Origin: Mucilaginibacter ginsenosidivorans
GTDB lineage: Bacteria > Bacteroidota > Bacteroidia > Sphingobacteriales > Sphingobacteriaceae
Reading direction: 5' to 3'
DNA length: 64,000 bases
Assembly (NCBI RefSeq): GCF_007971025.1
Contig: NZ_CP042436.1
Location: 372,001 to 436,000, forward strand
The notes beneath the pieces were generated by a model that was not told the DNA's origin, searched no databases, and was given only the letters and a program-made list of their open reading frames with translations. This document shows, in pieces, positions 18,010 through 26,938 of this stretch (positions are counted from its first letter, which is position 1; each line of letters opens with the position of its first letter). Made by a program: the position numbers and the translations under genes.

Positions 18010-18882
18010 TTAATAAGATCTGTTTTGGGCGATGCCGGCAATTTCGATGCGGGCGTTCATAGGCAATTCTTTTACTGCGATGCATACCCTTGCCGGGAAG
18101 CGTCCGTTAAAATATTTCTTGTACACCTCGTTTGTCGCGTTATAATTGTCCATCGAGGTTAGATAGATGGTAACGTTTACAAGGTCCTTATAGCTTAGAT
18201 TATGCTCTTTTAGTACATCACCCAGGTTTTTCATCACCTGGCCGGCCTCCGCACTAAAATCAGGGCCGGCTAAGTGGGCGGCGCCGTTTGTACCAATTTG
18301 TCCGGATATGTATACCGTACCGCCTGTGCCAACGGCGTCCGAAAATGGCAGCTTGTCCGAGTGATCTGTTATTGCCTGCTTCTCGTTTTGCTGGAGCTGC
18401 AACTCAAATCCCCGACGGTCCAGTTGTATCCAATACTCAGCTATCTTCCCATTTGCTATGCGGTATACGGCGCTTCCAATTTCCGTCAAGGGTAGGTTTG
18501 TCGCCTTATGCCCGTCAATATCCTGCAGGTGTTTTCCAGTTTGCTTCCATCGGGCGTACACCTTGTTACCGTTGGCTATCAATTCGGTCACCTCCAGGTC
18601 GTACCGGCCATACAAGGCCAGGAACTCCTTAACGTGATCCGCATAGTTTTGCGGGCTGCGTTTTACAACTTCCGGATTCTCCGAGTTCATTTGATGAGCC
18701 AGGACGGTATCGGCCATAAACTCCGCTGCCCTATCGGGTTCCCTGCCCGACCTGACTACCTCGAAAAATGCACTGACAATTTTTTCAGATTCTTCCGTTT
18801 GGGTGGTGCTCATCTTTTGTGCTGTTGTTATTTGTATTGAAACTGTTAATATGGATAAGCAGGCAAAAAGTATCTTTTTCAT
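18010..18882 (-). CDS. exported SnoaL-like / RidA fusion protein
   Basis: A 290-residue protein with a signal peptide (MKKILFACLSILTVSIQITTAQ), a SnoaL-like/ester-cyclase fold domain at about 28-150 (EKIVSAFFEVVRSGR, KVYARWKQTGKH, GKIAEYWIQLDR), and a RidA domain at about 168-290 (GTVYISGQIGTNGAAHL, VNVTIYLTSMDNYNATNEVY, RVCIAVKELPMNARIEIAGIA). RidA proteins hydrolyse reactive enamine/imine intermediates. The catalytic Arg is present (PARVCIAV). Export of a RidA domain is unusual. Divergent from the MocR regulator and upstream of the PhzF gene. Confidence 0.88.
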   Translation of the reverse strand: MKKILFACLSILTVSIQITTAQKMSTTQTEESEKIVSAFFEVVRSGREPDRAAEFMADTVLAHQMNSENPEVVKRSPQNYADHVKEFLALYGRYDLEVTELIANGNKVYARWKQTGKHLQDIDGHKATNLPLTEIGSAVYRIANGKIAEYWIQLDRRGFELQLQQNEKQAITDHSDKLPFSDAVGTGGTVYISGQIGTNGAAHLAGPDFSAEAGQVMKNLGDVLKEHNLSYKDLVNVTIYLTSMDNYNATNEVYKKYFNGRFPARVCIAVKELPMNARIEIAGIAQNRSY

Positions 18883-18974
18883 TATCTGTTATCTCTTTTA
18901 TATCCGCAACAAAATTGCTTAGTTTTGAAAATATATAACAGATACAAAATTTGAATATTTTACTGTAACAGATT
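18883..18974. promoter_or_regulatory. likely MocR operator (three TAACAGAT sites)
   Basis: The 100-base divergent gap holds TATCTGTTAT at 18883-18892, its exact inverse ATAACAGATA at 18935-18944, and GTAACAGATT at 18965-18974. The two same-strand copies are 30 bases apart, close to three helical turns. A TAGTTTTG box (TAnnTTTG) at 18920-18927 lies between the sites on the plus strand. Confidence 0.6.
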
Positions 18975-18982
18975 TTAATGCA

Positions 18983-20437
18983 ATGAAAGAGCCGATATAT
19001 CTTGCTATGGCAAATAAGATTACCTCAATGATCGGGGACGATGTCTATAAAGCGGGCGACAAATTGCCTTCGCTGCGCAGCCTGCACAGAGAAAACGGGA
19101 TCAGCATAGGCACTGTATTGCAGGCATTTAATCACCTGGTGAATAAGGGCTTGATCGTATCGCGCGAAAAATCAGGGTATTTTGTTAGCTACGGGTCCGG
19201 GCGCAAACTTGCGTCGCCGCAAACCATACCGGCGTCGTTATCCGAAAGAACGGTCCGTATCGACGGCCTTTTGCAGAAGCTCAGGGCAGACGGTACCGGG
19301 AGGGATTTTGTCTCCTTCGCCAACGCACTTCCCGATCATCGCCTGTTGCCATTCAACGGCATTAAGCGTGCTTTGCAAACCGTTTCGAGGGATATCAGTG
19401 GCAGCTACCTGGCCATCGAAGAGCGTAAAGGAAATTTGAAGCTGCGCGAAGAGATAGCCAAACGATCGTTTGCCTGGAATGGCTCGTTACACGCCGATGA
19501 CCTGGTTATAACCAATGGTGCTATGGAGGCTGTGATACTTTGCCTTAAAGCAATAACCAAAGAAGGCGACACTATCCTGGTGCAGGACCCCTGTTATTAC
19601 GGCATTATGCAAACCCTCGAATACCTGAACCTGAAAGTAGTAACCGTCCCCTGCCATTCCGATACAGGTATCGACGTAGCCGTTGTAGAAGCAGCCTGCG
19701 ATAAGTTTGATATAAAAGCCTGTGTGCTGGTTGCAAATTTTAACAACCCGGATGGGGCGTGTCTGAATAGCGGTCAAAAACGCCGATTGGCAGAGCTGGC
19801 CAACCTTAGAAAATTGCCGGTGATAGAAGACGACCTGTACGGCGACATCTTTTTTCGCGGGAATCGCCCGGATACCATAAAAACCTACGATAAGGATGGA
19901 TGGGTGATGTATTGCAACTCGTTCTCAAAGTCGCTGGTTCCGGGTTTCCGTATCGGCTGGTGCGCACCGGGCAGGTTTGCTTACGAAGTGGCACGGCTTA
20001 AATCGATGCACAACGGGCCGGTGTGTAATTTCACCCAACGGGCGCTGCATCAGCTATTGGCCTCAGGGTTGTATGACAGGCATTTGAAAAAGTACCGGGT
20101 CGAGCTCCAAAAGAACATGTTACGGACCATCCATCTTATAGAAAAGCATTTCCCTGGTGATACCAAGATCAGCTCGCCCTTTGGCGGACTGGTGATATGG
20201 GCCGAACTTTCACCTGAAATCAATACTGTAAACTTGCAGGACGAGGCTTTTTCACAAGGCATAAGCTACGCGCCGGGTGAAATTTTTTCGGCAAAGGGAG
20301 ATTACAAAAATTACCTGCGCATAAGCTTTTGCCGGCTTTGGGACACCAAAACAGAAAATGCTTTAGTCAGGCTTGGGGAACTATTCAGGTTGCAAGCTGG
20401 GAAGCAAAGGGGCCATGGGCAAAACAAACATCTCTGA
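18983..20437 (+). CDS. MocR/PdxR-type PLP-dependent transcriptional regulator
   Basis: A 484-residue protein: a GntR winged helix at about 1-75 (IYLAMANKITSMIGDDVYKAGDKLPSLRSLHRENGISIGTVLQAFNHLVNKGLIVSREKSGYF region) and an aminotransferase fold-type I domain at about 110-470. The PLP lysine is in CNSFSKSLVPGFRIGWC. MocR proteins sense PLP or amines and often control the divergent genes, here the SnoaL-RidA and PhzF pair. The start is the ATG at 18983. Confidence 0.93.
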   Translation: MKEPIYLAMANKITSMIGDDVYKAGDKLPSLRSLHRENGISIGTVLQAFNHLVNKGLIVSREKSGYFVSYGSGRKLASPQTIPASLSERTVRIDGLLQKLRADGTGRDFVSFANALPDHRLLPFNGIKRALQTVSRDISGSYLAIEERKGNLKLREEIAKRSFAWNGSLHADDLVITNGAMEAVILCLKAITKEGDTILVQDPCYYGIMQTLEYLNLKVVTVPCHSDTGIDVAVVEAACDKFDIKACVLVANFNNPDGACLNSGQKRRLAELANLRKLPVIEDDLYGDIFFRGNRPDTIKTYDKDGWVMYCNSFSKSLVPGFRIGWCAPGRFAYEVARLKSMHNGPVCNFTQRALHQLLASGLYDRHLKKYRVELQKNMLRTIHLIEKHFPGDTKISSPFGGLVIWAELSPEINTVNLQDEAFSQGISYAPGEIFSAKGDYKNYLRISFCRLWDTKTENALVRLGELFRLQAGKQRGHGQNKHL

Positions 20438-20488
20438 TACTTTTAAACAAATTAAAGTAAAAACCTTTGCCCTTTAGCCTTTATCCTT

Positions 20489-22599
20489 TTACCTTAATAA
20501 ATGATAGGTTATAAAACTCGCCACATAGGCAAGTCCCGTCATGTAGGCAAACTGCGCCGCCGGCCAGCGCCAGTTTTTTGTTTCGCGGTAAACTACTGCC
20601 ACCGTGCTGGCGCACTGCATGGCGAAGGCATAAAACATCATTAACGAGAAAGCTACAGCCGCGGTAAACACCGGCGTACCATCAGGGTTTTTAGCGGTAT
20701 GCATTTTCTGCTGAACGGATTCCATCTTTTCAGCATCGCCATCCACACTGTATATGGTTGCCATCGTCCCCACGAAAACTTCGCGTGCGGCAAATGAGGT
20801 AATTAGCGCGATACCTATTTTCCAGTCGAACCCAAGCGGTCTTATTACCGGTTCAATTGCATGACCCAAAGCGCCTGCATACGAGTTTTCGAGTTTTTCC
20901 GAAGCGATAGCATGGTTCAGGTCGACTGCATTTAAATGCTGGGTATACTGCGGCTGTTTATATTTCTCTTCGATGCGCTGGAAGCGGTCGCCGGGACCGT
21001 ATGAGGCCAGTACCCACAATATCACCGAAACGGCAATGATCACCTTCCCGGCCTGCAGTACAAAAGCTTTGGCCCTGTCGTACATGGAATGACCCACATT
21101 TTTCCAGCGGGGCATACGGTAAACCGGCAGTTCCATAATAAAATAGCCGCGTTCGCGGGCCTTCAAAATAAATTTCATCACAAACGCTACCGTGACCGCC
21201 GATACCAGGCTGAACAGGTACATGCCGGTAAGCGCCAATCCCTTCATATTAAATATCCACCACACATTGCGGTCAGGCACCACCAAAGCGATAAGCAGGG
21301 TATAAACAGGCAAACGCGCCGAACAGGTAACCAGCGGCGTCACCATAATGGTAATCATCCGGTCCTTCCAGTTCTCGATGTTCCGGGTACTCATAATGGA
21401 TGGCACCGCGCAGGCAAAACCGCCAATTAGCGGCACTACCGACTTACCGTTCAAACCAACCTTACGCATAATGCGGTCCATCATAAATGTCACGCGCGAC
21501 ATGTAGCCGGTATCTTCCAGTATCGAAATAAAACCGAACAGGATAGCGATCTGCGGGATAAAAACCATTACGCCGCTAAGGCCGCCTAATACCCCATCAA
21601 CAATAAGGCTGGTTGCCGGGCCTGACGGAAGCAGGCTATGTAAACTGCTCTGCAGCCAAACAAAAAAATCGGCTATCAGCTGCATAGGGTAAGCCGACCA
21701 GGCGAATATCGACTGGAAAATGAATAGTAGGATAGCAAAAAATATAATAAACCCGAACGTTTTGTGGGTTAGTATCTTATCGATCTTATTACTGATGGTT
21801 TGGTCGTGCGCGGTTTCTTTTTTGGTAACCGTGTCGTACAGCAGGTCGTTGATAAAATTGTATCGTGCAATTGTTTCCGATGCCTGTGCCTTTTGCGAAT
21901 GAAAGCTGAATTCGTGCTCCAACTCTTCAATACGGTCGCTTTGCGATGGTGTCAGAAAAGTAAGCGTCTCGTGCTGGTGTGCCAGTTGCAGGGCGAAATA
22001 AGGGTTCTCAACTTCTATCTCTTTCCCTATCTGTGCTATCAATTGCGGGGCAAGTGCCTCCACATCAATGGTGTCTTCCTGCAGGGCAATTTTATTGGCA
22101 AAAGCGATGGCTTGCTTTAATTTATCGATACCTTCTATCTTTCTTGCCGATATTGGCACCACCGGCACGCCGAGTTTTTGGGCAAAGGCATCAACGTCGA
22201 TACTGATATCTGATTTCTTCGCCAGGTCCATCATGTTGAGGGCAACGATGACGGGGATCTTCAGGTCAGCTACCTGGGTGTAGAGTAAGAGATTTCGCTT
22301 CAGGTTCGAGGCATCCAATATCACCACAACAAGATCAGGTCGCAGTGCGTTCGACCGGTCGGCTAATACAGAAAAAACAATGGATTCGTCCCTGCTTTTG
22401 GGATATAAACTGTAGGTACCGGGCAGGTCGATAATTTGCGCGTGACGCCCGTCGGGCAGATCGCAAATACCTGTCTTTTTATCGACGGTAACCCCGGGAA
22501 ATTGCCTATTTTTTGATTGAGCCCGGTTAAGACATTAAAAAGCGTTGATTTACCGGTATTTGGATTGCCTACAAGCGCGACTTTCAGATCAATGTTCAC
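20489..22599 (-). pseudogene. feoB: ferrous iron transporter FeoB, frameshifted
   Basis: The reading frame is broken by loss of one base in a G run (C run 22492-22495 on the plus strand). The N-terminal piece (22599 inward) has G1 GNPNTGKST and NQKIGNFPG, then drifts. Adding one G restores [23 protein letters not shown], and joins the long second piece. That piece carries NMMD (G4), SARKIEG (G5) and about eight membrane segments with both Gate regions, including GFACAVPSIMSTR. The repaired length is 703 residues, normal for FeoB, a GTP-dependent inner-membrane Fe(II) importer. feoA is 12 bases upstream. It could be a true recent mutation or a homopolymer sequencing error. Confidence 0.93.
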
Positions 22600-22611
22600 T
22601 TGTTAACAAAA

Positions 22612-22827
22612 CTACTGCAGGATGATGGTCGAGGCTTCTCTTTTGCGTAAACTTAACTGGTAGCCCGAAACATGTATGGCTATCGGGTCGCCAAGGGGGG
22701 CAATCCGCGAAACCCTCACTTCTTCACCGGGTAAACAACCCATCTCCATCAATTTTACCGACATTTCCAAATCGGTAAATTCCTTAACTATACCTGTTTC
22801 CCCTACCTCAAGTTGTGAAAGTCTCAT
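22612..22827 (-). CDS. feoA: ferrous iron transport protein FeoA
   Basis: A 71-residue SH3-like protein that supports FeoB. It starts MRLSQLEVGETGIVKEF at the ATG at 22827 and has the family EMGCLPGEEVRVSRIAPLGDPIAIHVSGYQLSLRKREA. Directly upstream of feoB and likely cotranscribed. An upstream in-frame ATG at 22890 overlaps the promoter and is rejected. Confidence 0.93.
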   Translation of the reverse strand: MRLSQLEVGETGIVKEFTDLEMSVKLMEMGCLPGEEVRVSRIAPLGDPIAIHVSGYQLSLRKREASTIILQ

Positions 22828-22849
22828 GTCCTTATTCTTTATAACTGAA

Positions 22850-22906
22850 CAAATGTATACCTTATTTAAATTAAATCCAAATAAGAACAAGTGATCTTCG
22901 TCACTT
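22850..22906 (-). promoter_or_regulatory. feoAB promoter with CRP/FNR-type palindrome
   Basis: On the minus strand TTTG (22878-22881) and TACATTTG (22850-22857) lie 20 bases apart, a near-ideal Bacteroidota promoter. Just upstream is AAGTGA-N6-TCACTT (22889-22906), a perfect 12-position dyad of the CRP/FNR family type, centred about 50-55 bases before the probable start site. Regulation of feo by an oxygen- or iron-responsive FNR/CRP relative is plausible. Confidence 0.65.
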
Positions 22907-22924
22907 TTTACAATGTTGTTAGAA

Positions 22925-23068
22925 TTATACGTATTTAACCTGTTTCGCAGTTTTTACAGGGGAGATATTTCGGCTGAAATGCGGGCAATGGCAGTCCTTT
23001 TTAAATATGCCGCACGATGAAAGACCGGTAACTGCAAGGGCCAATAATAGATACTTTATTTTTTTCAT
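22925..23068 (-). CDS. small Cys/His-rich lipoprotein, 47 residues
   Basis: Starts at the ATG at 23068 (MKKIKYLLLALAVTG) with lipobox LSSC, so the mature protein is about 29 residues tethered to the membrane: CGIFKKDCHCPHF followed by a basic tail. The CxCPH cluster after the lipid anchor could bind a metal. A clear Shine-Dalgarno AGGAG lies six or so bases before the start, which is uncommon in this phylum. It ends 98 bases before feoA and just before the feo operator. Function unknown. Confidence 0.75.
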   Translation of the reverse strand: MKKIKYLLLALAVTGLSSCGIFKKDCHCPHFSRNISPVKTAKQVKYV

Positions 23069-23149
23069 GCCTGTCTCCTTTCTATTGTCTTGTATACGGC
23101 AAATATGTACGGCTTTGTTTCCTGCTATTCAAAAGTATGCAAAAAAATA

Positions 23150-23168
23150 AGGCCCGTTTTGCGGGCCT
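23150..23168 (-). terminator. gcvH terminator
   Basis: AGGCCCG-TTTTG-CGGGCCT palindrome followed on the minus strand by TATTTTTTT. It lies 22 bases after the gcvH stop. Confidence 0.8.
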
Positions 23169-23189
23169 GACAATTTCTTTACCGGTTAT

Positions 23190-23570
23190 TTAAACCCCGA
23201 TGAGGGTTTTATAAGCATCTGCCGAAAGCAGGCCGTCAACTTCCGAAGCATCCTTAATAGTTATTTTCACCATCCAGCCTTCGCCGTATGGGTCGGTGTT
23301 AACCAGTTCGGGCTGGCTGTCCAATGCAGGGTTAAGCGTTGTTACCGTTCCGGTAAGCGGCATAAACAGGTCCGAAACCGTTTTTACAGCTTCAACGGTG
23401 CCAAAAACCTCTTCGCGGGCCACCTCTTTTCCTACCGAAGAAACGTCAACATATACAATATCACCCAGTTCGCCCTGGGCAAATTCAGTAATGCCAACAG
23501 TGGCAGTGTCGCCTTCTATTTTTATCCACTCGTGGTCCTTAGTGTATTTAAGTTCAGCAGGAAAATTCAT
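23190..23570 (-). CDS. gcvH: glycine cleavage system H protein
   Basis: Lipoyl carrier of the glycine cleavage system, moving the aminomethyl group between P, T and L proteins. It has 126 residues, with lipoylation site Lys63 in [16 protein letters not shown] and family start [17 protein letters not shown]. The other gcv genes are not adjacent. A TATTTTTG box on the minus strand at 23594-23601 is the likely -7 promoter. Confidence 0.97.
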   Translation of the reverse strand: MNFPAELKYTKDHEWIKIEGDTATVGITEFAQGELGDIVYVDVSSVGKEVAREEVFGTVEAVKTVSDLFMPLTGTVTTLNPALDSQPELVNTDPYGEGWMVKITIKDASEVDGLLSADAYKTLIGV

Positions 23571-23593
23571 ATTGCTCCGTTTTTTTTGAGTCT

Positions 23594-23601
23594 CAAAAAT
23601 A
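23594..23601 (-). promoter_or_regulatory. gcvH promoter -7 box
   Basis: TATTTTTG matches TAnnTTTG exactly, 24 bases upstream of the gcvH ATG. The -33 TTTG is not obvious. Confidence 0.4.
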
Positions 23602-23708
23602 GTAAAACTTTACTGAAGAAAAACCTAAAAAAAGTCTTACCAAAAAAGAAAAAACCTTAACTAAAAGGTATTGTTAAGTAAATGTAATATCAATTAAAAA
23701 CATTCACT

Positions 23709-24296
23709 ATGAAAAGATTAAGCTTAATAATGATGGTAGTTTTTACGGCATTTGCCTTCCAGGCATGTCAAAACAAAGCCAAAGACTCCACAGACAGCGC
23801 CGACAGCGCCAACATGACCAAAGATACATCGACGAATGCTGCGGCTACCGGCGGCATAGCAGTTGATGAGAACGATGCCAAATTTGTTACAACAGCCGCC
23901 AACGACGGGATGACTGAAGTTACTTTAGGGAAAGTAGCGGAGCAAAAAGCAGCAAATAGTCGCGTTAAGGGATTTGCCGATATGATGGTTACCGATCATA
24001 CCAAAGCCGGGGAGGCATTAGCTGCTTTAGCTAAGACAAAAAACATTACGCTGCCTGCAGCGCCAAACGCCGATTCGCAGAAAGCGATAGACGATCTGTC
24101 AAAAAAATCCGGAAAGGATTTTGATAAAGCATATGTCGACGCCATGGTTGACGGTCACGAGAAAGCAGTCAAACTGTTTACCGATGCATCGGAGAATTGC
24201 AAGGATGCCGATCTGAAAGCGTTCGCCACAAACACACTGCCTACATTGAAAATGCATTTGGATTCTATCAAGGCCATAAAAGCCAGCATGAAATAA
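23709..24296 (+). CDS. DUF4142 lipoprotein
   Basis: A 195-residue protein, with a signal peptide ending at a lipobox (FAFQAC), a Ser/Asp/Thr-rich linker and a DUF4142 domain at about 55-190. Pattern: FVTTAANDGMTEVTLGKVAEQKAANSRVKGFADMMVTDHTKAGEALAALA, then FDKAYVDAMVDGHEKAVKLF. DUF4142 folds as a ferritin-like four-helix bundle. Conserved Asp-His (TDH, DGHEKA) could bind metal. Often stress-linked, but function is not settled. Confidence 0.9.
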   Translation: MKRLSLIMMVVFTAFAFQACQNKAKDSTDSADSANMTKDTSTNAAATGGIAVDENDAKFVTTAANDGMTEVTLGKVAEQKAANSRVKGFADMMVTDHTKAGEALAALAKTKNITLPAAPNADSQKAIDDLSKKSGKDFDKAYVDAMVDGHEKAVKLFTDASENCKDADLKAFATNTLPTLKMHLDSIKAIKASMK

Positions 24297-24327
24297 ATAA
24301 AAGCATTAAAGACATTGTTCATTAAAG

Positions 24328-24356
24328 AGACCGGGGTCAGCTCCGGTCTTTTTTTA
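24328..24356 (+). terminator. DUF4142 gene terminator
   Basis: AGACCGG pairs with CCGGTCT around GGTCAGCT, followed by seven T's. It is 31 bases after the stop. Confidence 0.8.
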
Positions 24357-24475
24357 TGCCCTTGCCGCTAAGTGTCAAAAAACAACCTGTTTTATTCGGC
24401 AAAATATCGCAATTTAGGGAGCACTTATAGGTGCAGCTTTTCGTAAGCTTACTGATCCGCTTAAACTAAAACATT

Positions 24476-26914
24476 ATGAAAAAAATCAGCCTGTTCCTGT
24501 TGCTTGTTTGTTCCTTTCAAATCGTCAAAGCACAAAAACCGAACGATATCGAATCCAAAACCAAAGGGCTGAGCAAATACAGCGGCTACTTTAATTTTTA
24601 CTGGAACGAGAAAACTGGTCAGGTTTTACTGGAGGTCGACCGCCTGAATGACGAGTTTTTATACGTTAACTCCTTACCCGCCGGGGTCGGCTCGAACGAC
24701 CTGGGGCTGGATCGCGGGCAGATAGGCGATTCGCGCATTGTAAAATTCATCCGCAGCGGCGATAAAGTGTTGCTTATACAGCCCAACTACAGCTACCGCG
24801 CGGTAAGCAGCAACCCGGATGAGCGGAAATCGGTTGAGGAGGCGTTCGCGCAGTCGGTGATATGGGGTTTTAAAGTGGAAGCTGAGGATAGCGGCAGGGT
24901 TTTGATAGATATTACCAATTTTCTGCTTCGCGACAGTCACCAGATAGCGCGCAAACTGGGCAACAGCAACCAGGGAAATTATCATGCCGACGACTCCCGT
25001 TCGGCCATCTATCTGCCCAATACCAAAAGCTTTCCTGAAAATACCGAGTTCGAGGCCATTATTACCTTAGCCGGAACAGGCATAGGCTCCGAGATCAGGT
25101 CGGTAACACCCGATGCAAATTATGTAACGGTACGGATGCACCATTCCTTTATTAAGCTTCCCGACAATAACTATAAGCCCCGTAAGTTCGACCCGCGCTC
25201 GGGTTATTACGACAATGAATATATGGACTATGCAACGCCTATAGATGAACCGATAGTAAAAAGATTTATAGCGCGGCACAGGCTCGAAAAAAAGGATCCT
25301 AATGCTGCCATGAGTGAGCCTGTAAAACCAATAGTTTATTACCTCGACCGTGGCGCCCCGGAGCCTGTTCGTTCGGCGTTGATGGAAGGCGCTTCGTGGT
25401 GGAACCAGGCCTTTGAAGCGGCCGGGTATAAAAATGCGTTCCAGGTAAAACTGCTGCCCGAAGATGCCGACCCGATGGACATCCGGTATAACCTTATCCA
25501 GTGGGTTCACCGCTCCACCCGCGGCTGGTCGTACGGCGAATCCATACTTGATCCCCGCACCGGCGAGATTATCAAGGGGCAGGTAAGTTTGGGGTCGCTG
25601 CGGGTGAGACAGGACTTTCTGATCGCGGAAGGATTGGTGCAACCTTACGAGGATGGCAAACCCGTGAGCGATAAAATGATGAAAATGGCCCTGGCCCGCC
25701 TTCGCCAGCTTGCGGCGCACGAGGTTGGGCACACCTTGGGATTGCAGCATAATTTTACGGCAAGCGTAAATAACCGGGCATCGGTAATGGACTATCCGCC
25801 GCCTGTTTTCAGTTTGAATACGGACGGCACCATCGACCTGTCAAATGCTTACGCGACGGGTATTGGCGGATGGGATAAGCGCGCAATACTGTTTGGTTAC
25901 CAGGATTTTCCGGCGGGAACAAACGAGGACGAAGCGCTAAAAAACATCATGGTGGAAACTTTAAAAGAGGGTTATCTATATATTTCGGACGATGACGCCC
26001 GACCTGCCGGAAGCGCGCACCCGCAGGCCCATTTGTGGGATGCAGGAACCAATGCCGCCGATGAGCTGAACCGCCTGATGGTGATACGGAAACATGTGCT
26101 TGACAATTTCTCTGAAAAGGCCATACGGCAGGATGCCCCGATGGCCACTATCGAGGAAGTGCTGGTGCCCATGTACCTGGTGCAGCGTTACCAGGTTGAA
26201 GCGGCCTCGAAAATGCTCGGTGGTTTGTATTATACCTTTGCTATAAAAAACGACGGGCAAACCGTTACCAGATTTGTTCCGCCTGCCGAACAATGGAAAG
26301 CTTTTAACGCATTGATGGGTACCATTACGCCCGAAGCGCTGGCCCTGCCCGAAAAACTGATCGAAAAAATACCTCCCCGGCCGATAGGTTACCCGCGGAC
26401 AAGGGAAACATTTAAATCGCGCACCGGGTTAACTTTCGACCCGATGTCGGCGGCCGAATCTGCCGCGGGCAATACGCTTGAATTTATGCTGCAGCCCGAA
26501 CGCGCGGCGCGTTTGGTAGAGTATCATGCGAGAGACGAAAAACAACCGGGCCTCGAAGCTGTATTAAATAAACTGGTGGCTCAAACCTGGAAGGCTCCGC
26601 AATTAACAGGTTACAAAGGCGAGCTGCAAAGGCTTGTGAACGACCTGGCATTGAAGCAACTGCTTACGCTGGCCGCCACAACATCGGCGCCTGAAAGCGT
26701 TCGTGGGATGGCGCTGCTTCAGATCACCGAATTGAAAAAATGGATGAGCAAAGCAGTCCTAACCTCCGGGGGCGAGCAGAAAGCCAGCCTTTTGTTCGGC
26801 CTGGCACAGCTTAATGAGTTTGAAAAGAACCCGGATAAATTTAAGCCCGCGCCGGTTGTAAACATGCCCGACGGTTCGCCTATTGGGACTGATGATTTTG
26901 GCTGCGGAATGTAA
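24476..26914 (+). CDS. secreted zinc metalloprotease with DUF5117/DUF5118/DUF4953 domains
   Basis: An 812-residue exported protein. Signal peptide MKKISLFLLLVCSFQIVKAQ, an N-terminal DUF5118/DUF5117-type beta-rich region (about 30-280), then a metzincin-like catalytic region with AHEVGHTLGLQHNF (HExxHxxGxxH, about residues 414-424) and a downstream Met-turn-like VMDYPPP. Likely a periplasmic or surface endopeptidase. It stands alone, with the oxidoreductase 24 bases behind it. Confidence 0.88.
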   Translation: MKKISLFLLLVCSFQIVKAQKPNDIESKTKGLSKYSGYFNFYWNEKTGQVLLEVDRLNDEFLYVNSLPAGVGSNDLGLDRGQIGDSRIVKFIRSGDKVLLIQPNYSYRAVSSNPDERKSVEEAFAQSVIWGFKVEAEDSGRVLIDITNFLLRDSHQIARKLGNSNQGNYHADDSRSAIYLPNTKSFPENTEFEAIITLAGTGIGSEIRSVTPDANYVTVRMHHSFIKLPDNNYKPRKFDPRSGYYDNEYMDYATPIDEPIVKRFIARHRLEKKDPNAAMSEPVKPIVYYLDRGAPEPVRSALMEGASWWNQAFEAAGYKNAFQVKLLPEDADPMDIRYNLIQWVHRSTRGWSYGESILDPRTGEIIKGQVSLGSLRVRQDFLIAEGLVQPYEDGKPVSDKMMKMALARLRQLAAHEVGHTLGLQHNFTASVNNRASVMDYPPPVFSLNTDGTIDLSNAYATGIGGWDKRAILFGYQDFPAGTNEDEALKNIMVETLKEGYLYISDDDARPAGSAHPQAHLWDAGTNAADELNRLMVIRKHVLDNFSEKAIRQDAPMATIEEVLVPMYLVQRYQVEAASKMLGGLYYTFAIKNDGQTVTRFVPPAEQWKAFNALMGTITPEALALPEKLIEKIPPRPIGYPRTRETFKSRTGLTFDPMSAAESAAGNTLEFMLQPERAARLVEYHARDEKQPGLEAVLNKLVAQTWKAPQLTGYKGELQRLVNDLALKQLLTLAATTSAPESVRGMALLQITELKKWMSKAVLTSGGEQKASLLFGLAQLNEFEKNPDKFKPAPVVNMPDGSPIGTDDFGCGM

Positions 26915-26938
26915 ATATTTCTATAAGTAATTTTGACT

